A program made the translations under genes and the position numbers. A stretch of DNA of 64,000 nt from a virus: IMG/VR virus record IMGVR_UViG_3300006927_000001, positions 1 to 64,000 of that record. One strand, written 5' to 3'. Position 1 is the stretch's first letter, and the number at the start of each line of letters is the position of its first letter. The notes below the pieces were generated by a model that was given only the letters and a program-made list of their open reading frames with translations, did not search any database and was not told the origin of the DNA. Of this stretch, positions 39,865 through 47,928 are shown one piece after another.

Positions 39865-40079
39865 GGCTCTACTGCTCCTGAAAGTTTTTTATTGACTTCC
39901 TGAACAATAGGAAGAAAATTTTTGGTAAATGCTTTACCATACTTGCCCGTTTGCTTATATAGCAAATGCCGTGTGGCTTTTTGATCGTCTTCTGATAAGA
40001 GATCATATTGACGAACTAGATCTGAAATCCCCATCAAAGCAATTTTCAATTTGGCGGCAACATCTATCACTTGTGGCAT
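39861..40079 (-). CDS. Small helical protein
   Basis: 72 residues (AAKLKIALMGISDLVRQYDL; AFTKNFLPIVQEVNKKLSG). Lies between the sigma factor and sulfotransferase. Unknown. Confidence 0.5.
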   Translation of the reverse strand: MPQVIDVAAKLKIALMGISDLVRQYDLLSEDDQKATRHLLYKQTGKYGKAFTKNFLPIVQEVNKKLSGAVEP

Positions 40080-40082
40080 GTT

Positions 40083-40703
40083 TTATTCCTCATAAAAAGT
40101 GCCAATTTTAGCCAAAATCTTGTTACGACGAACACTTGTAAAACGTTCTGAAACTTTAAGTTCAGCTGCAGTTTCTTTATTCGTGTAACCAAGTAACAAA
40201 AAATGAAGAATTCTTTTTTCAACCTCATCCTCAACAGAAAGATCACAAATCTCTCTTACTTCAAGAGGTAAATTTGGAACTTTTAAATCTGTTACATCAT
40301 GTTTCCACCTTTCTGACGCTAGATCAGTAAAACAAACTTCACGATGTTGATCCATGGTTTTTCCTTTAACAGGATTTCCACCGACCAATTCTGTACGCAT
40401 TGCCCAATTTAATCTTACACGAATGTATGCAGTTAAATTGTTATCCCTCGCAATTGAAGGAAATCGAATAACAGCATCCACAAGTGTTATAAAACCAACT
40501 TCAACAAAATCGTCTTCTTTTCTTGGGCAAAATCCCGTAAACAGAGATGCAGTTGAGACTGAAAGACTCATATGTCCAAGAATCAAACGATCTCTTTGTG
40601 TTTCATCTCCTTCTAAATAAGCATCAACGGATTCAAGATATGTGTTTTCATCTAGCCGCGGCGGAATTGTAAAAGGAAGTTTGATCGAGTATCCTCTAGC
40701 CAT
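40083..40703 (-). CDS. RNA polymerase sigma-70-like factor
   Basis: 206 residues from ATG 40701-40703 (GGAG upstream). Region 2-like block: GFITLVDAVIRFPSIARDN, then LTAYIRVRLNWAMRTELVGG. Region 4 HTH: ILHFLLLGYTNKETAAELKV, SERFTSVRRNKIL. Would redirect host polymerase to phage promoters, probably late ones. Coupled to csrA upstream. Confidence 0.8.
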   Translation of the reverse strand: MARGYSIKLPFTIPPRLDENTYLESVDAYLEGDETQRDRLILGHMSLSVSTASLFTGFCPRKEDDFVEVGFITLVDAVIRFPSIARDNNLTAYIRVRLNWAMRTELVGGNPVKGKTMDQHREVCFTDLASERWKHDVTDLKVPNLPLEVREICDLSVEDEVEKRILHFLLLGYTNKETAAELKVSERFTSVRRNKILAKIGTFYEE

Positions 40704-40705
40704 TG

Positions 40706-40876
40706 TCACTCCATTGATTTAGGTTCCTTTTTAATTAACTCAGATCGTAATATTTTAACGTTAGAGGGAGCTTCAATACCTAAACGAATTTTATCACCAG
40801 CGATTCTGACTACAGTGATTACAATATTACCATCAATCACAATAGTTTCTTGTTCCTTGCGTGACAATACTAACAT
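40706..40876 (-). CDS. csrA: CsrA, post-transcriptional regulator
   Basis: 56 residues from ATG 40874-40876. MLVLSRKEQETIVIDGNIVI and VVRIAGDKIRLGIEAPSNVK followed by ILRSEL are the full CsrA/RsmA consensus. The RNA-binding arginine of strand beta-5 is kept (VKILRSEL). The homodimer binds GGA in mRNA leaders and alters translation. Being beside a sigma factor, it probably helps switch host or phage expression. Confidence 0.93.
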   Translation of the reverse strand: MLVLSRKEQETIVIDGNIVITVVRIAGDKIRLGIEAPSNVKILRSELIKKEPKSME

Positions 40877-41127
40877 TATTTACAATCCTTGTAAAAGATT
40901 TTTTCTTCAACTGTGAAATGTTTTTCTGGATTCAATACTTGTTCAACTTTTGCAAGGGCATCCAAACACCCTTTAATCGATCTGAAACCTTTTGGTCGAC
41001 CCATGGCCAATGTCTTACGATTTGAATGCTTCAAGAACCATTGATAGTGTGAAGGTATCTTGTATCCTTCAACTTGTTCATCGTATTGTTCCTCAATAAA
41101 ATGGATCTCGAATCGTGGATTCTTCAT
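40876..41127 (-). CDS. Small protein of unknown function
   Basis: 83 residues: FEIHFIEEQYDEQVEGYKIP, then KTLAMGRPKGFRSIKGCLDA. The latter resembles a DUF1508-like repeat (W.L.a.N.k..a.g..y.s...c..ai). TAATG link to csrA. Confidence 0.5.
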   Translation of the reverse strand: MKNPRFEIHFIEEQYDEQVEGYKIPSHYQWFLKHSNRKTLAMGRPKGFRSIKGCLDALAKVEQVLNPEKHFTVEEKIFYKDCK

Positions 41128-41468
41128 TCTAATGCCTTCATACGTGTGAGTTCGGGATAATTTACATACGGAATCTGACCCAACAATCCTTCATCATCAT
41201 ACAAGGCATATGCACGATCAATCACATCCTTGTCAGAATAGACACTGATAATTTCTGACATCAAACGTGCATATTTAGGATATTTTTTCTCCCAAGGTTC
41301 ACGATTAGTTAAATGTGTACCAATTGTCGTTTTAGGTAGTTGTGTATGACATTGAACACAACAAAATGCCCATGAACTTCCACGACAAGGACGATCCCAC
41401 ACATCTTTCAAGTCTTCTCTACCACACAGATCACAGTCTGGTAAAGGATCTCGCACAATAGTTTTCAT
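41124..41468 (-). CDS. Zinc-binding protein of unknown function
   Basis: 114 residues from ATG 41466-41468 (GGGAG upstream, ATGA overlap). CDLCGREDLKDVWDRPCRGS ... FCCVQCH forms a treble-clef-like metal site; the rest is helical. Confidence 0.6.
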   Translation of the reverse strand: MKTIVRDPLPDCDLCGREDLKDVWDRPCRGSSWAFCCVQCHTQLPKTTIGTHLTNREPWEKKYPKYARLMSEIISVYSDKDVIDRAYALYDDEGLLGQIPYVNYPELTRMKALE

Positions 41469-41731
41469 TCCCATCTCCCATCCCTGTGGATATCAGAGTA
41501 TGATCTAGCGTCTTCTGCTTCAATTTCATCTTCTTGTTCGTCTTGAAAACCCCATCTTTCGTAATCATCATCCCCATTACGCAAACAACTTACACAAAGT
41601 GATGATCTAGAATTAATAGAAACAGTTGCACCACAAATGCATTTCATATTAAGTTGTTGTCCAGATTCATCAAAATCAGGACAAAGACCTCTTTCGTGAC
41701 CACAACAAGGCCAATCTTCACATTGTTTCAT
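41465..41731 (-). CDS. Zinc ribbon protein with acidic tail
   Basis: 88 residues. CCGHERGLCPDFDESGQ, then a ribbon MKCICGATVSINSRSSLCVSC, then acidic YERWGFQDEQEDEIEAEDA. Confidence 0.6.
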   Translation of the reverse strand: MKQCEDWPCCGHERGLCPDFDESGQQLNMKCICGATVSINSRSSLCVSCLRNGDDDYERWGFQDEQEDEIEAEDARSYSDIHRDGRWE

Positions 41732-41810
41732 CGTTCTTCTCCTTATAAAAGTACAGACTCCAGACGGCTACGACACCGACTAGATTGATCGTGATGATGA
41801 AAGCTTCCAT
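41718..41810 (-). CDS. 30-residue single-span membrane protein
   Basis: AAGGAG eight bases before ATG 41808-41810. MEAFIITINLVGVVAVWSLY then FYKEKNDETM: one membrane helix, charged cytoplasmic tail. Overlaps the next gene by 14 bases. Confidence 0.6.
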   Translation of the reverse strand: MEAFIITINLVGVVAVWSLYFYKEKNDETM

Positions 41811-41853
41811 GTTTTAGACTCCTTAGTCGGACACGATAACTTGGATTCCGAGG

Positions 41854-42381
41854 TTACTCCTCGATCAGAAAGACGGATGCAGCTTCAATCGCTCCTTGGG
41901 CATCCGTCAACAATGCAGGACCGACTCGGAGAAAGTTTTCGCCGTCGAGACGAGCCCAGCCAGTTCCGCTGACGATGTTTCGGCAGACCGAAAGCGGAGA
42001 TCGGTTCTCGCCAATGACCGCCACAATCACCAGTTCGGCACCGGCATCGGCTGCAGCCTGGGCTTTTGTGAATTCCTCGGTATCGTTCTTGACGTCGTTG
42101 TCGGCGAGATAGTCTGCCATAGTGTAGCAAAGCAGACTCTGTTTGGCATATTCGGCGTTGTTGTTCTCAACCAAGGCGTGGGCAGTAGCCCGGCTGACGG
42201 TCGGGATGAAGGCATCGCGGTGATGCTTCATCACCGCTGCAAACGTCAGGTTAGTTTCGATCACCTTGACCTGTCGCGGTGGAAACATGCTAGGCGGAAT
42301 CGGGGTGGCACCGGGGGCAGCGAGTGCCGCAAGTTCGTTGGTGATTTCGACGCGACAAACGTTGGAGATATGTGGTTTCAT
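41854..42381 (-). CDS. GC-rich acquired gene, function unknown
   Basis: 175 residues from ATG 42379-42381 (GAGG five bases upstream). The frame extends to a GTG at 42481-42483, but that part is AT-rich and looks like a different gene's DNA. From 42381 downward GC content jumps well above the neighbours. Alpha/beta protein: VKVIETNLTFAAVMKHHRDA, AHALVENNNAEYAKQSLLCY, AGAELVIVAVIGENRSPLSV. A recent acquisition, or a gene under a different codon regime. Confidence 0.6.
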   Translation of the reverse strand: MKPHISNVCRVEITNELAALAAPGATPIPPSMFPPRQVKVIETNLTFAAVMKHHRDAFIPTVSRATAHALVENNNAEYAKQSLLCYTMADYLADNDVKNDTEEFTKAQAAADAGAELVIVAVIGENRSPLSVCRNIVSGTGWARLDGENFLRVGPALLTDAQGAIEAASVFLIEE

Positions 42382-42475
42382 GTGGGCCTCGTGGGATTGG
42401 TTCGTTCTACTGAGAGTGTCTAAAGTTCTCTTCATTTCAAGAGCATAACTAAGTAAACGTAAACGAAGAATAATT

Positions 42476-42730
42476 TTATCCACTCTCCATGATCATCATA
42501 CATCTTTCAAAATCATCGGCTGTAGCATCTTGGCCAGACTCACGAAGATCTGGAATCAAACACTTTTCCAAATAATCGATCATCAATTGTCTACACTCTT
42601 GCCAATTTTGCCATTGCCATGTTTCATTACATTGAGGACAAGTAATCTTATCAGAAGGTCCAGGTGTTTGACCATCTTCTAATTCAGGTTCCTCAATACC
42701 TTGACCACATCCTGGACAATTATTCGACAT
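42476..42730 (-). CDS. Zinc ribbon protein
   Basis: 84 residues from ATG 42728-42730. NCPGCGQGIEEPELEDGQT ... ITCPQCNETWQWQNWQECRQ, then helical end. The longer frame overlaps the gene upstream. Confidence 0.6.
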   Translation of the reverse strand: MSNNCPGCGQGIEEPELEDGQTPGPSDKITCPQCNETWQWQNWQECRQLMIDYLEKCLIPDLRESGQDATADDFERCMMIMESG

Positions 42731-42977
42731 GGTGACGTGTCTCCAGTGTTTGAAGTCCTCGACGGCTATTTTCCCAAAGAACACGTATCATTGTTACTTC
42801 ATGTAACTTGTTACAAACGGCTTCGATGTCCATGTCTTCCAGCCCTGCTTTTCGCATTACTGAACAAAGATCATGAACTAAATCACGATTTTCTTCAACT
42901 TCCATACGGATCGTAATAACACCATCTTGTTCTTTAACAAAATTTGCAACAAATGAAAAGTCACGTTCAGTTTTCAT
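42720..42977 (-). CDS. Small protein of unknown function
   Basis: 85 residues from ATG 42975-42977 (AAGGA eight bases upstream). VANFVKEQDGVITIRMEVEE, then helices with VHDLCSVMRKAGLEDMDIEA. Confidence 0.5.
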   Translation of the reverse strand: MKTERDFSFVANFVKEQDGVITIRMEVEENRDLVHDLCSVMRKAGLEDMDIEAVCNKLHEVTMIRVLWENSRRGLQTLETRHHVE

Positions 42978-43059
42978 CTTCATATCCTTTGGCTGCTGTT
43001 TCAAAAGCCCGGCGAGCTTGATCAACATTTTCACATTTTTCAATAAACCACATGTCCAT
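42967..43059 (-). CDS. 30-residue micro-protein
   Basis: ATG 43057-43059; MDMWFIEKCENVDQARRAFE then TAAKGYEDEN. Reads as a compact helix; overlaps the next start by 11 bases. Confidence 0.45.
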   Translation of the reverse strand: MDMWFIEKCENVDQARRAFETAAKGYEDEN

Positions 43060-43064
43060 ACTAC

Positions 43065-43313
43065 TTAGCCATAAAGATTTCGTTTCGGGAATACTTTTAC
43101 ACAATCTTCCCTAGCTGTCTTTCTGTCAATGTGTTTCCAATAATCAACTCCCATGTGTCGTTGTTCAAGATACGGGATCATATGTTCAGCAAGATCGATG
43201 TCAACCCACTTCCAACCCAGAATTGACACAATTGTGACTGCTAAAGGTTGATCAATCTTTGCTTCCAATTTCAGAAGAAGCTGTTTCACTTCTGCCAGTT
43301 CTTCTTTTAACAT
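43065..43313 (-). CDS. Small coiled-coil protein
   Basis: 82 residues from ATG 43311-43313 (AAAGGAG five bases upstream). Opens with LKEELAEVKQLLLKLEAKI, then TIVSILGWKWVDIDLAEHMI. Overlaps the upstream gene by 62 bases. Confidence 0.55.
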   Translation of the reverse strand: MLKEELAEVKQLLLKLEAKIDQPLAVTIVSILGWKWVDIDLAEHMIPYLEQRHMGVDYWKHIDRKTAREDCVKVFPKRNLYG

Positions 43314-43542
43314 CAAGTCTCCTTTGCCAATCTGCACGTGTATCAATAACACGTAAAGGTTTCCAACTGAATAATTCACTTAAACGAAAATCATTTTGAT
43401 GTGGTAAACTATGTGATGGATTCCACATCGTGACTACTCCGACATCAAGTCGAAAATTTGTAAAAATGCACGTGTGTTCAACGTCACCAGAATAACGTTT
43501 AATTTCACAAAGAACCCAATCAGTATCCTTGAATTCAATCAT
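43252..43542 (-). CDS. Small protein of unknown function
   Basis: 96 residues: FKDTDWVLCEIKRYSGDVEH, NFRLDVGVVTMWNPSHSLPH, then a basic tail that overlaps the next gene. Confidence 0.5.
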   Translation of the reverse strand: MIEFKDTDWVLCEIKRYSGDVEHTCIFTNFRLDVGVVTMWNPSHSLPHQNDFRLSELFSWKPLRVIDTRADWQRRLDVKRRTGRSETASSEIGSKD

Positions 43543-43997
43543 ACTTCAACTTCTTCCATAGGTTCAATCACAACACTAGAAGGTACATAATTTTCACGTA
43601 CTTTATCTTCCACAATCAAAGGTGCAACATATTTGATAGGTGCTAAGATTTTATCTATCATTTTCTTTTCAGCAGATGAAGCAAAATGACGTATATTTTC
43701 CAAAACTCTGCACCAATGATCAGTGATCTTGGAATCAACTTCTCGTTCACGTACCATAGTACACAAGCCAGGCCATTTTAAGTCCCAAACTTTGTGACTA
43801 ATCTGTTCAACCCAAATAGACCAAGTTTCACCATTTGGATGTTCGATCACAAATTGTGTAGCATTACGTTCTTGAATGAAACCACGTTTTCGTTCTTTGT
43901 GGTGATCCTTGAACTCAACCATCTCACCAATTGTGTATTTGTCTGCCATACGCATACGACGACGTTTCTTTTCGGCTGTTGTTTCTTTCTTACTCAT
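43539..43997 (-). CDS. Protein with basic N-terminus, unknown function
   Basis: 152 residues. Basic start (TAEKKRRRMRMADKYTIGEM), a small beta domain (VEFKDHHKERKRGFIQERNA; TWSIWVEQISHKVWDLKW), then helices. Confidence 0.55.
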   Translation of the reverse strand: MSKKETTAEKKRRRMRMADKYTIGEMVEFKDHHKERKRGFIQERNATQFVIEHPNGETWSIWVEQISHKVWDLKWPGLCTMVREREVDSKITDHWCRVLENIRHFASSAEKKMIDKILAPIKYVAPLIVEDKVRENYVPSSVVIEPMEEVEV

Positions 43998-44374
43998 ATT
44001 CTATCCAATACATGTGAAGAAATATCCATATATCTACCAGTATGTACATTGACATACCATGTACGACCATCAATATAGCAGCACAAAACTGTCATACCAG
44101 TACCACGTACAGTGAAATAAGTTCCCCAATCATCATTGTCCCAATCATCGTACCAATCATCGTACCAATCATCGTACCAATCGTTTTCTTCCCATTCTTG
44201 AGTTTGACTGTATTCTAATTGGTCTTCCCAATCATCTTCCCAATCATCTTCCAAAGGTTCAACGATCATGGGTTCAACGATCATGGGTTGATAATACTCA
44301 TCAATTGCTTGATTGTGATACTTTTCTAACAAAACACTCACACGAGTATGTGCATTTTTTGATCCACTAGCCAT
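43994..44374 (-). CDS. Asp/Trp-repeat protein
   Basis: 126 residues. The middle has acidic aromatic repeats (DDWEDDWED; DDWYDDWYDDWYDDW, three identical 12-bp units) and MIVEPMIVEP. The C-terminal 45 residues are globular (YFTVRGTGMTVLCCYIDGRT). Unknown; the repeat may bind cations or a basic partner. Confidence 0.55.
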   Translation of the reverse strand: MASGSKNAHTRVSVLLEKYHNQAIDEYYQPMIVEPMIVEPLEDDWEDDWEDQLEYSQTQEWEENDWYDDWYDDWYDDWDNDDWGTYFTVRGTGMTVLCCYIDGRTWYVNVHTGRYMDISSHVLDRI

Positions 44375-44438
44375 TCTTATGTTCCTTCAAAGGATCGATT
44401 TCACATCTGTGTAAAACACAACTAACATGACCAAACTC

Positions 44439-44681
44439 CTATAACTGGCATAACATTTCCGCCTCTTTAAGACTAATGACTTCTTGATGACTGAAACAAG
44501 CTTTTATTGCCTCAGATCGTCTTGACCATTTACGAGCAGATTCCAGATCATGTGATACATTCGACTTTTTACATTTGAACCAACGAACACCACAATGCAC
44601 CCACGTAATGACATACAGTTGTTGACTCACATGTCGATGGTGCTTGGGTTTCATACTACGTTCATCTTTACGACGGATCAT
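44439..44681 (-). CDS. Small basic protein
   Basis: 80 residues; VHCGVRWFKCKKSNVSHDLE and a helical end with HQEVISLKEAEMLCQL. GAGGG eight bases before the ATG. Confidence 0.5.
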   Translation of the reverse strand: MIRRKDERSMKPKHHRHVSQQLYVITWVHCGVRWFKCKKSNVSHDLESARKWSRRSEAIKACFSHQEVISLKEAEMLCQL

Positions 44682-45010
44682 TTTAATACCCTCGCTCGAA
44701 TTTCTTCTTCGGTGGGTAATACTTCCTCAGATGGAAATGTAATATCTCCAGCATAGGGAACAAGAAGACCTTTTTCCGTTAAGTAACTCATGACCCTTGA
44801 TGCCAGATCCTTGTCACATCGTTCATGATTTTCACGAACAGTGTGCTCGATCATCCTTGAAATTGGCGACCTCCATCCCGGTGGAATAGAAGATGGATTT
44901 TCCTTCCGATCTTCTTCATGTTGTTTGCGATAATGTTCAAGTTTCTTGACTACTTGGCGATACGTTTTCTTACTTAGAAGCAATGTTTCGCTTGCTTGAT
45001 AATCAATCAT
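44678..45010 (-). CDS. Protein sharing the ERCDKDLA block
   Basis: 110 residues. YRQVVKKLEHYRKQHEEDRK, then HERCDKDLASRVMSYLTEKG. The block is encoded by a 26-bp sequence that is repeated exactly in the gene at 46013. Unknown function. Confidence 0.55.
   Translation of the reverse strand: MIDYQASETLLLSKKTYRQVVKKLEHYRKQHEEDRKENPSSIPPGWRSPISRMIEHTVRENHERCDKDLASRVMSYLTEKGLLVPYAGDITFPSEEVLPTEEEIRARVLK
44801..44826. repeat. 26-bp exact repeat, copy 1
   Basis: Plus-strand TGCCAGATCCTTGTCACATC followed by GTTCAT, identical to 46215-46240. Confidence 0.85.
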
Positions 45011-45234
45011 GTCAACCCTTTCAATCGAACGAAATCCTCATGAGTATGATAATCAACGATCTTCACATCTTCCAGGGGTTTAGCAATAATAAAAACACGT
45101 AGATGATCCAGCGGCAATGGATCTTCATTTCTAATATGAAATCCAGTATCTCTTGTTTTGGATACAGCACCATCTTTGTATTCTGTAATTTCAAAGAGTT
45201 TTTGATACTCTACAACAGCTTTGTGAGCTTCCAT
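45007..45234 (-). CDS. Small protein of unknown function
   Basis: 75 residues from ATG 45232-45234 (AGGAG seven bases upstream). AHKAVVEYQKLFEITEYKDG, then LDHLRVFIIAKPLEDVKIVD. Confidence 0.5.
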   Translation of the reverse strand: MEAHKAVVEYQKLFEITEYKDGAVSKTRDTGFHIRNEDPLPLDHLRVFIIAKPLEDVKIVDYHTHEDFVRLKGLT

Positions 45235-45247
45235 CAAATCTCTCCTT

Positions 45248-45631
45248 TCAATACGTCCAGTATGTTGTGAAATCTTCATTCTTTTTGTTCTCTGCCCACG
45301 TAGGACAACTCAAAGATGCTTGACGATGATTGGATTCTCGTTCAACAAAACCTCTTTTTTGTGCCATCAAATCCATATGGCTAATTGGAACATCACTATT
45401 GGGCTGATAACCACGATCCAAGGTATAAAAATCCTTAGAAGGTTCATGTACAATGAGTACATATACGTCAGCCATTGAATGTACATAAAGTAAACGATCT
45501 GCCATCCATTGACCATCTTCAAAGTGATAGCCACGATCGCAATATGGACAATCCACGTACATTTGATTTTTACATGTACGCTTTACAACAGCATGGAATC
45601 TTTCAATATGTTTGTCACACCTGGCTATCAT
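45248..45631 (-). CDS. Protein with zinc-finger-like start
   Basis: 127 residues. CDKHIERFHAVVKRTCKNQM ... VDCPYCDRGYHFEDGQ, then beta segments with MADVYVLIVHEPSKDFYTL. Confidence 0.5.
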   Translation of the reverse strand: MIARCDKHIERFHAVVKRTCKNQMYVDCPYCDRGYHFEDGQWMADRLLYVHSMADVYVLIVHEPSKDFYTLDRGYQPNSDVPISHMDLMAQKRGFVERESNHRQASLSCPTWAENKKNEDFTTYWTY

Positions 45632-45995
45632 CTGATACTCCTTGTACAGCGGCTTTGAGACATGCCCCTATAATACATTTGTCAACTATAGGGTGATGTA
45701 TGCTTTCACTATTTTCAGGAAACACGAAAGCACTCCATTTACCCTCAACCCAGTTAACACGGAGAACGTAACCATGTTCTTTCAACCAAGGAACCAAGAT
45801 CATTTCAACTTGTTGCCAAGTTCCGACATTTGGAACTTCACCTAATGGGGGCATTTCAAATGTATGCGGTGAACCACAGGCTTCCCATACTTTCATCATA
45901 CCTTCCATAGCCTTTCGTGGAAATCCAGCATAATTAATTTTTACTGCACGTAACCAATCAATAAAGTCACGTTGATCTTGCATCGACGACAACAT
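45615..45995 (-). CDS. Protein of unknown function
   Basis: 126 residues from ATG 45993-45995 (AAGGA eight bases upstream). Shares a WxACGSP segment (KVWEACGSPHTFEMPP) with the 46013 protein, so the two may be distant relatives. Confidence 0.5.
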   Translation of the reverse strand: MLSSMQDQRDFIDWLRAVKINYAGFPRKAMEGMMKVWEACGSPHTFEMPPLGEVPNVGTWQQVEMILVPWLKEHGYVLRVNWVEGKWSAFVFPENSESIHHPIVDKCIIGACLKAAVQGVSDDSQV

Positions 45996-46012
45996 AGCAA
46001 ATTCCTTTCGAT

Positions 46013-46777
46013 CTAAGGTTCGTTTGAGCATGATTCACCATCCACATCTGCAACGAAACCTTTCAAGAACGTCTGACGAAAACTAATACGTTTAGTGACA
46101 GACATCGTAGACAACTGAGCATAACGACTTTCACCACCAAGAAACGTTTTTGTATCCATACGAATACGATTCATTTTGGCAGCTAATCTGTTAGCCAAGT
46201 TTGACATCCATTTTGCCAGATCCTTGTCACATCGTTCATTTGATCTTTCAGGAATATGCTCAGTCATACAGCGTAACTGACCAATTACACCGTTAATTGC
46301 ATCGGCGGCATTGGACAACTGATGCATGGCGTAGGCTTCTTGAGTTGTCACTTCACCTTCATCCGTCGGTGAGCCACAAGCTTTCCATATATCAAATGTC
46401 CAATGAATATTGTGTTCAAGACCTATTTCTTTTGATCTTGCCCATGCAAAGAAACGATTTTCAACTTCCATGTCTCTGAGATCATTGTCCGTGAGTTCGG
46501 TGTCATCGTCAACGAAATCAGTGTCTTCAAAGATAGCCTCAGCTTGTTCTTCGTTGGGTTCCCTTAAAATTTTAGTTATGTCGAACATAACTATCCCATC
46601 CATGGCAATCTGTTCAATCAATAGAAGTGTATCTTCTCCTGATTCAAGATCAAACTTTTGACCATTACACTCAACAATTGGATTAGTATGAATGTACCCT
46701 CTAGCAAGTACCATTATTTGGTCTAATGGTTTATTAGGCCATTCACATTCTTCTAGTCCTTTGTAAAGTAACATCAC
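46013..46777 (-). CDS. Tandem paralogue pair, member 2
   Basis: 254 residues. The N-terminal 70 match the next gene upstream (MLLYKGLEECEW vs MLMFNGEETCEW; FDLESGEDTLLLIEQIA vs FDLESDEETLLAIEQIA). The central and C-terminal parts carry WKACGSPTDEG and ERCDKDLAKWMSNLANRL. Looks like a recombinant of several small neighbours. Unknown. Confidence 0.6.
   Translation of the reverse strand: MMLLYKGLEECEWPNKPLDQIMVLARGYIHTNPIVECNGQKFDLESGEDTLLLIEQIAMDGIVMFDITKILREPNEEQAEAIFEDTDFVDDDTELTDNDLRDMEVENRFFAWARSKEIGLEHNIHWTFDIWKACGSPTDEGEVTTQEAYAMHQLSNAADAINGVIGQLRCMTEHIPERSNERCDKDLAKWMSNLANRLAAKMNRIRMDTKTFLGGESRYAQLSTMSVTKRISFRQTFLKGFVADVDGESCSNEP
46215..46240. repeat. 26-bp exact repeat, copy 2
   Basis: Partner of 44801-44826; in both places it encodes RCDKDLA. 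Confidence 0.85.
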
Positions 46778-47196
46778 TCACCATCCTTTCGGAGTTCGTT
46801 CCTGAATGCTTGATGAAGCCAGTCGAGAGCTGGTTCAAGATCCTTCAATTCGGTGAGTGTAGTGTCCACGTCATCAGGAAGTGAACCTTCATAACCATCT
46901 GCAAATTCATCAAGCACACGATGAGCCAGGTTCAATGAACGTGACACAGATGCCCAATGTCGAAGTCTCTTTACGTAAGGACATTCAGAGATGTCAATGA
47001 TCACTGAATCTTTGATACTAATGGCAATTTGCTCAATAGCTAAGAGAGTTTCTTCATCAGATTCAAGATCAAATACTTGACCCTGAATATGAATAACATT
47101 ATCTTCTGTTGAATAACCACGAGCCAACAATGTAATTTGTTGAACAGGATCATCAGACCATTCACAAGTTTCTTCTCCGTTGAACATTAACATCAT
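46774..47196 (-). CDS. Tandem paralogue pair, member 1
   Basis: 140 residues, N-terminal domain as in the 46013 gene, then helices with LNLAHRVLDEFADGYEGSLP. ATGA-type overlap with its paralogue. Confidence 0.6.
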   Translation of the reverse strand: MMLMFNGEETCEWSDDPVQQITLLARGYSTEDNVIHIQGQVFDLESDEETLLAIEQIAISIKDSVIIDISECPYVKRLRHWASVSRSLNLAHRVLDEFADGYEGSLPDDVDTTLTELKDLEPALDWLHQAFRNELRKDGE

Positions 47197-47459
47197 GATA
47201 CTGAATCCTTCCGGGAAAGTGGGGGAACATCTGCACAGCTAGTGCAGGCATAGAAGGTGCCGCGATACTCACGTATCGTTTCGAGCACACATAATACCCA
47301 TCCGCGTCGCAACTCCCAGGTTGCACGACGCATGTCTTGTGGACGAGCATGTCTCAATTGTTGTTTTATCGATGTCATGCAATGGATATTTCCAAGCCGT
47401 TGCCGCACCATACCTCTGTTAGAACCAGATAGCCTTGTAACTGGTCTCACGATCTTCAT
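47193..47459 (-). CDS. Arginine-rich small protein
   Basis: 88 residues; RPQDMRRATWELRRGWVLCV and a CTSC pair near the end. Somewhat GC-richer than its neighbours. Confidence 0.5.
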   Translation of the reverse strand: MKIVRPVTRLSGSNRGMVRQRLGNIHCMTSIKQQLRHARPQDMRRATWELRRGWVLCVLETIREYRGTFYACTSCADVPPLSRKDSVS

Positions 47460-47653
47460 TAGACTCTCCTTTTGATCTCCAGTTCACATTGACGAGCTAT
47501 ACTTTTAGCTTCTTCTTCAACTTCATCATCCACAGCAACAACCTTGCTTCTTGTCTGCAGGATTTTCAATAACAGTTCCAAGGTTTTTGTGTCAATGGTC
47601 GTGTAGTGGTAGGCAGGGAGGGGTAAGACTCCAAGCCAGAAAATACTCAGCAT
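47459..47653 (-). CDS. Small protein with doubtful N-terminus
   Basis: 64 residues. The C-terminal half (TLELLLKILQTRSKVVAVDD, EEAKSIARQCELEI) is protein-like; the first 20 residues overlap the next gene and may be untranslated. Confidence 0.4.
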   Translation of the reverse strand: MLSIFWLGVLPLPAYHYTTIDTKTLELLLKILQTRSKVVAVDDEVEEEAKSIARQCELEIKRRV

Positions 47654-47831
47654 CCTCAGCTCTAGCTACTTCCTCTCTCCAGAAGGGTATAAACCCTCCT
47701 ACTCCATTCACCTGGGGAGTACTCCAGGGGCCATGCCATGGCCTAGGCCACCAGCAACTCATGGTAACTTTCTTCTCGGCCTTGATCTGAGCAGTCAGCT
47801 TCTTGAAACGTCGTTTCTTTGTAGCAATCAT
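47592..47831 (-). CDS. Small basic, Trp-rich protein
   Basis: 79 residues from ATG 47829-47831 (AAAGGAG eight bases upstream). Basic start (TKKRRFKKLTAQIKAEKKV), then SCWWPRPWHGPWSTPQ and FWREEVARAEDAEYFLAW. Confidence 0.45.
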   Translation of the reverse strand: MIATKKRRFKKLTAQIKAEKKVTMSCWWPRPWHGPWSTPQVNGVGGFIPFWREEVARAEDAEYFLAWSLTPPCLPLHDH

Positions 47832-47928
47832 GCTTCTTTCTCCTTTGTAATAAAAGGTGACCCGCCCGTAGACGGGCACCCACAACTCATTCTCCCACCT
47901 GCCTAGATAGAATCACGCTTTCTCCTTC

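Noticed and set aside
41896-42423. 175-codon plus-strand frame
   Set aside because: Antisense to a GC-rich minus-strand gene; high GC lengthens opposite frames. All neighbours are on the minus strand and the sequence has no recognisable features.
43994-44374. DNA-mimic protein
   Set aside because: The acidic aromatic repeats are suggestive, but the globular C-terminal part and lack of known relatives leave no support.
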